A stretch of 43,239 nucleotides of DNA from Pseudomonas sp. ACN8 (lineage in GTDB: Bacteria > Pseudomonadota > Gammaproteobacteria > Pseudomonadales > Pseudomonadaceae): assembly GCF_002303925.1 (NCBI RefSeq), contig NZ_MRCS01000054.1, positions 1 to 43,239 of the forward strand. The letters run 5' to 3'. The notes beneath the pieces were generated by a model. That model saw nothing but the letters and a program-made list of their open reading frames with translations. It ran no database searches and was not told the DNA's origin. A program made the position numbers and the translations under genes. Below, piece by piece: positions 41,830 to 43,239 of the stretch (position 1 is the first letter of the stretch; the number at the start of each line of letters is the position of its first letter).

Positions 41830-42119
41830 GTAACGAGTTCCCCAGGTTATCCAGCCAGATATTTCATTTACCAAGGCACACGAGCGAAACAGGCAGTAGT
41901 GCAAGGAACCGACTCTCGCGCTGACAGTGCACCAAAGCACCGAGTCCACCCGCCTCATAGCTTCCTTGCCACGCCTGTTGTTGCCTGTGCGTCGTAGGGC
42001 CACCTATTGAATTGTTGTCTTTGGCCTCCCTCCGCTGGATCTTTGCGGTTGCTGAAGGCGCAATCAACCTATATAAATTGCCAACAAAACAGGCAGAAAA
42101 ACTAAATGGTAGACCCCAC
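41830..42119. promoter_or_regulatory. Divergent promoter region of deiminase and LysR genes
   Basis: This 290-base region contains a leader homologous to that of the PotF-like gene: ATTGAATTGTTGTCTTTGGC at about 42007-42026, AATCAACCTATATAAA at 42062-42077, and further matches down to GACTCGGTG-like sequence near 41940. The ATG that starts the PotF-like ORF corresponds to ACG here, so the leader is untranslated or starts elsewhere. Confidence 0.6.
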
Positions 42120-43022
42120 ATGCCCTTGCCTCCGCTCCATGCGTTTCGCGTATTTGAATGTGTTGCAAGGCTGGGCCATGTCGGCGCTGCCGCCGCTGAA
42201 CTGCATGTGACTGCGGGCGCCGTCAGCCAGCAAATCAGAGCCTTGCAAGGTTCACTTGGCATCAAACTGTTCTATAAGCAGGGGCGCCACCTGGTGCTGA
42301 CGGAGCGTGGTTTGGCACTACAACGTTCGGTAGCGCGAGGCATCGGCGAAATCACTGAAGGGGTGCGACAGATCTGCGAGGCGGACTTCCAGGAGCCGGC
42401 GGCGAAAGTCCTGACCATTTCGACAGAGCCGGTTTTTGGCGCGGCCTGGCTGATGCCGAAGTTGTTCACCTTTCGTGCAGAACATCCGCACATTCATCTG
42501 CGCGTCATTACTGCCGACGACATCAGCGAGGTGGACTGGCGCAGGGCTGATGTTGCCGTGCTCTATGACGCCCCGATCTGGGAAGGTTTCTGGTGGCGAC
42601 CATTGCAGAACCTGCACATGTTTCCGGTTTGCTGCCCGCAATTGCTGCGCGGCCCCCACGCGCTCAAACAACCCTCTGACCTGATTCACCATCGTCTTTT
42701 GCATGAGGATGACGGCACTCAATGGCGGCGCTGGTTGCTTGAGGCACGCCTGCCCTATCCGGGCGATGCCGATGTCCATCTGGAAGACCTCGGCATTGCC
42801 CTGCAGGCCGCTCGTGATGGCTATGGTGTTGCACTCAGCGATGAGATCAACTCGTCACGCGACCTGGATGAGGGACGCCTAGTGCAGCCCTTTGCACTGA
42901 AGGTGCCGACAGGGATGGATTATTTCTGCATCTGCAACGAGGAAAGTCGCGATATCCCTGAGATAGCTTTGCTCATCGATTGGCTGATTGAGCAGGCAAA
43001 GATAGTCCCGGCCTACCCGTAA
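42120..43022 (+). CDS. GcvA-type LysR-family regulator
   Basis: A 300-residue regulator from ATG 42120 (MPLPPLHAFRVFECVARLGH), the usual GcvA-like start. The winged HTH spans residues 5-62 (AAAAELHVTAGAVSQQIRALQ) and an effector-binding domain follows (VLTISTEPVFGAAWLMPKL). It is divergent from the deiminase gene and the likely activator of the agmatine cluster. Because the PotF-like gene has a copy of the same promoter, it may control both. The ribosome-binding site is weak. Confidence 0.88.
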   Translation: MPLPPLHAFRVFECVARLGHVGAAAAELHVTAGAVSQQIRALQGSLGIKLFYKQGRHLVLTERGLALQRSVARGIGEITEGVRQICEADFQEPAAKVLTISTEPVFGAAWLMPKLFTFRAEHPHIHLRVITADDISEVDWRRADVAVLYDAPIWEGFWWRPLQNLHMFPVCCPQLLRGPHALKQPSDLIHHRLLHEDDGTQWRRWLLEARLPYPGDADVHLEDLGIALQAARDGYGVALSDEINSSRDLDEGRLVQPFALKVPTGMDYFCICNEESRDIPEIALLIDWLIEQAKIVPAYP

Positions 43023-43095
43023 GCGTTGTGGGGGCGGTTAAAACTTCACGTGGCTCAGCACAATACTGAATGACCTCTGGATTTTTAGGCGTCTT

Positions 43096-43239
43096 GAACG
43101 GCTGCTTGTGGCCGTTCTCTGCCGATCATGGTTACAAAGCGTGCTGGTCAAATCCGATGCAATCGGTGGTCAGAACGAATGCAAATGACTGGTCAGGTCG
43201 AATGCAAGCGGGTGATCAAGTAGAGTGCAATTTCGCAGC
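43096..43239. repeat. Second array of 22-23-bp iterated units at the window end
   Basis: After the hairpin GAACGGC/GCCGTTC (43096-43117) come four units: CTGGTCAAATCCGATGCAAT, GTGGTCAGAACGAATGCAAA, CTGGTCAGGTCGAATGCAAG and GTGATCAAGTAGAGTGCAAT, at 22-23-base spacing. The pattern and its distance from GGCCGTTCTCTGCC match the array at 31.1 kb. It is probably the multi-site end of an IS21-like element that continues beyond the window. Confidence 0.6.

Overview
The window looks like chromosomal DNA of a fluorescent-group Pseudomonas. The grounds are the REP-type palindromes around 125-346 and 1785-1886, the GC-rich coding style of the flanks, the nap operon layout, and the family make-up (BCCT carrier, RidA, GcvA-type LysR regulators, agmatine genes). 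No rRNA, tRNA or CRISPR array was seen.

Region 1 (1-11.1 kb) is ordinary chromosome. It holds the tail of a truncated gene, REP pairs, a cobalamin-riboswitch-like element ending in a terminator but with no gene behind it, and a secreted CAP-domain protein. Next comes a seven-gene minus-strand operon: aldehyde dehydrogenase, M19 dipeptidase-like protein, 27-residue small ORF, BCCT transporter, a large unknown protein, a DUF3726-type protein and RidA. It is probably a route for import and oxidation of a quaternary amine or related compound. A divergent LysR gene is its likely regulator. A Cys-rich HTH regulator and a small exported protein follow.

Region 2 (11.2-31.4 kb) is a mosaic of mobile DNA. 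An intact-looking, AT-rich Tn7-like module (tnsA, tnsB, tnsC/tniB, tniQ) abuts the broken tnsA-tnsB start of a second Tn7-like element. Then come unknown cargo, a decayed coiled-coil gene, antitoxin-like genes without toxins, an inositol-monophosphatase-family gene, and a KfrA-like gene divergent from two tandem paralogous tyrosine recombinases. A third, short recombinase has apparent substitutions at two catalytic positions. Last is a complete IS1182-family insertion (29405-31082) with 17-bp-class inverted ends and a 4-bp target duplication, followed by an array of 22-bp iterated units.

Region 3 (31.5-43.2 kb) is metabolic chromosome. It has a napEDABC periplasmic nitrate reductase operon with a clear terminator, then an agmatine/polyamine cluster: agmatinase, amidase-signature enzyme, PotF-like binding protein, Tat-signal agmatine deiminase-family enzyme, and a divergent GcvA-like LysR regulator. 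The promoters and leaders of the PotF-like and deiminase genes are clearly duplicates of each other. The window ends in a second 22-23-bp iterated array homologous to the one at 31.1 kb, probably the end of an IS21-like element that continues outside.

All assignments come from reading motifs by eye; no database search was run.
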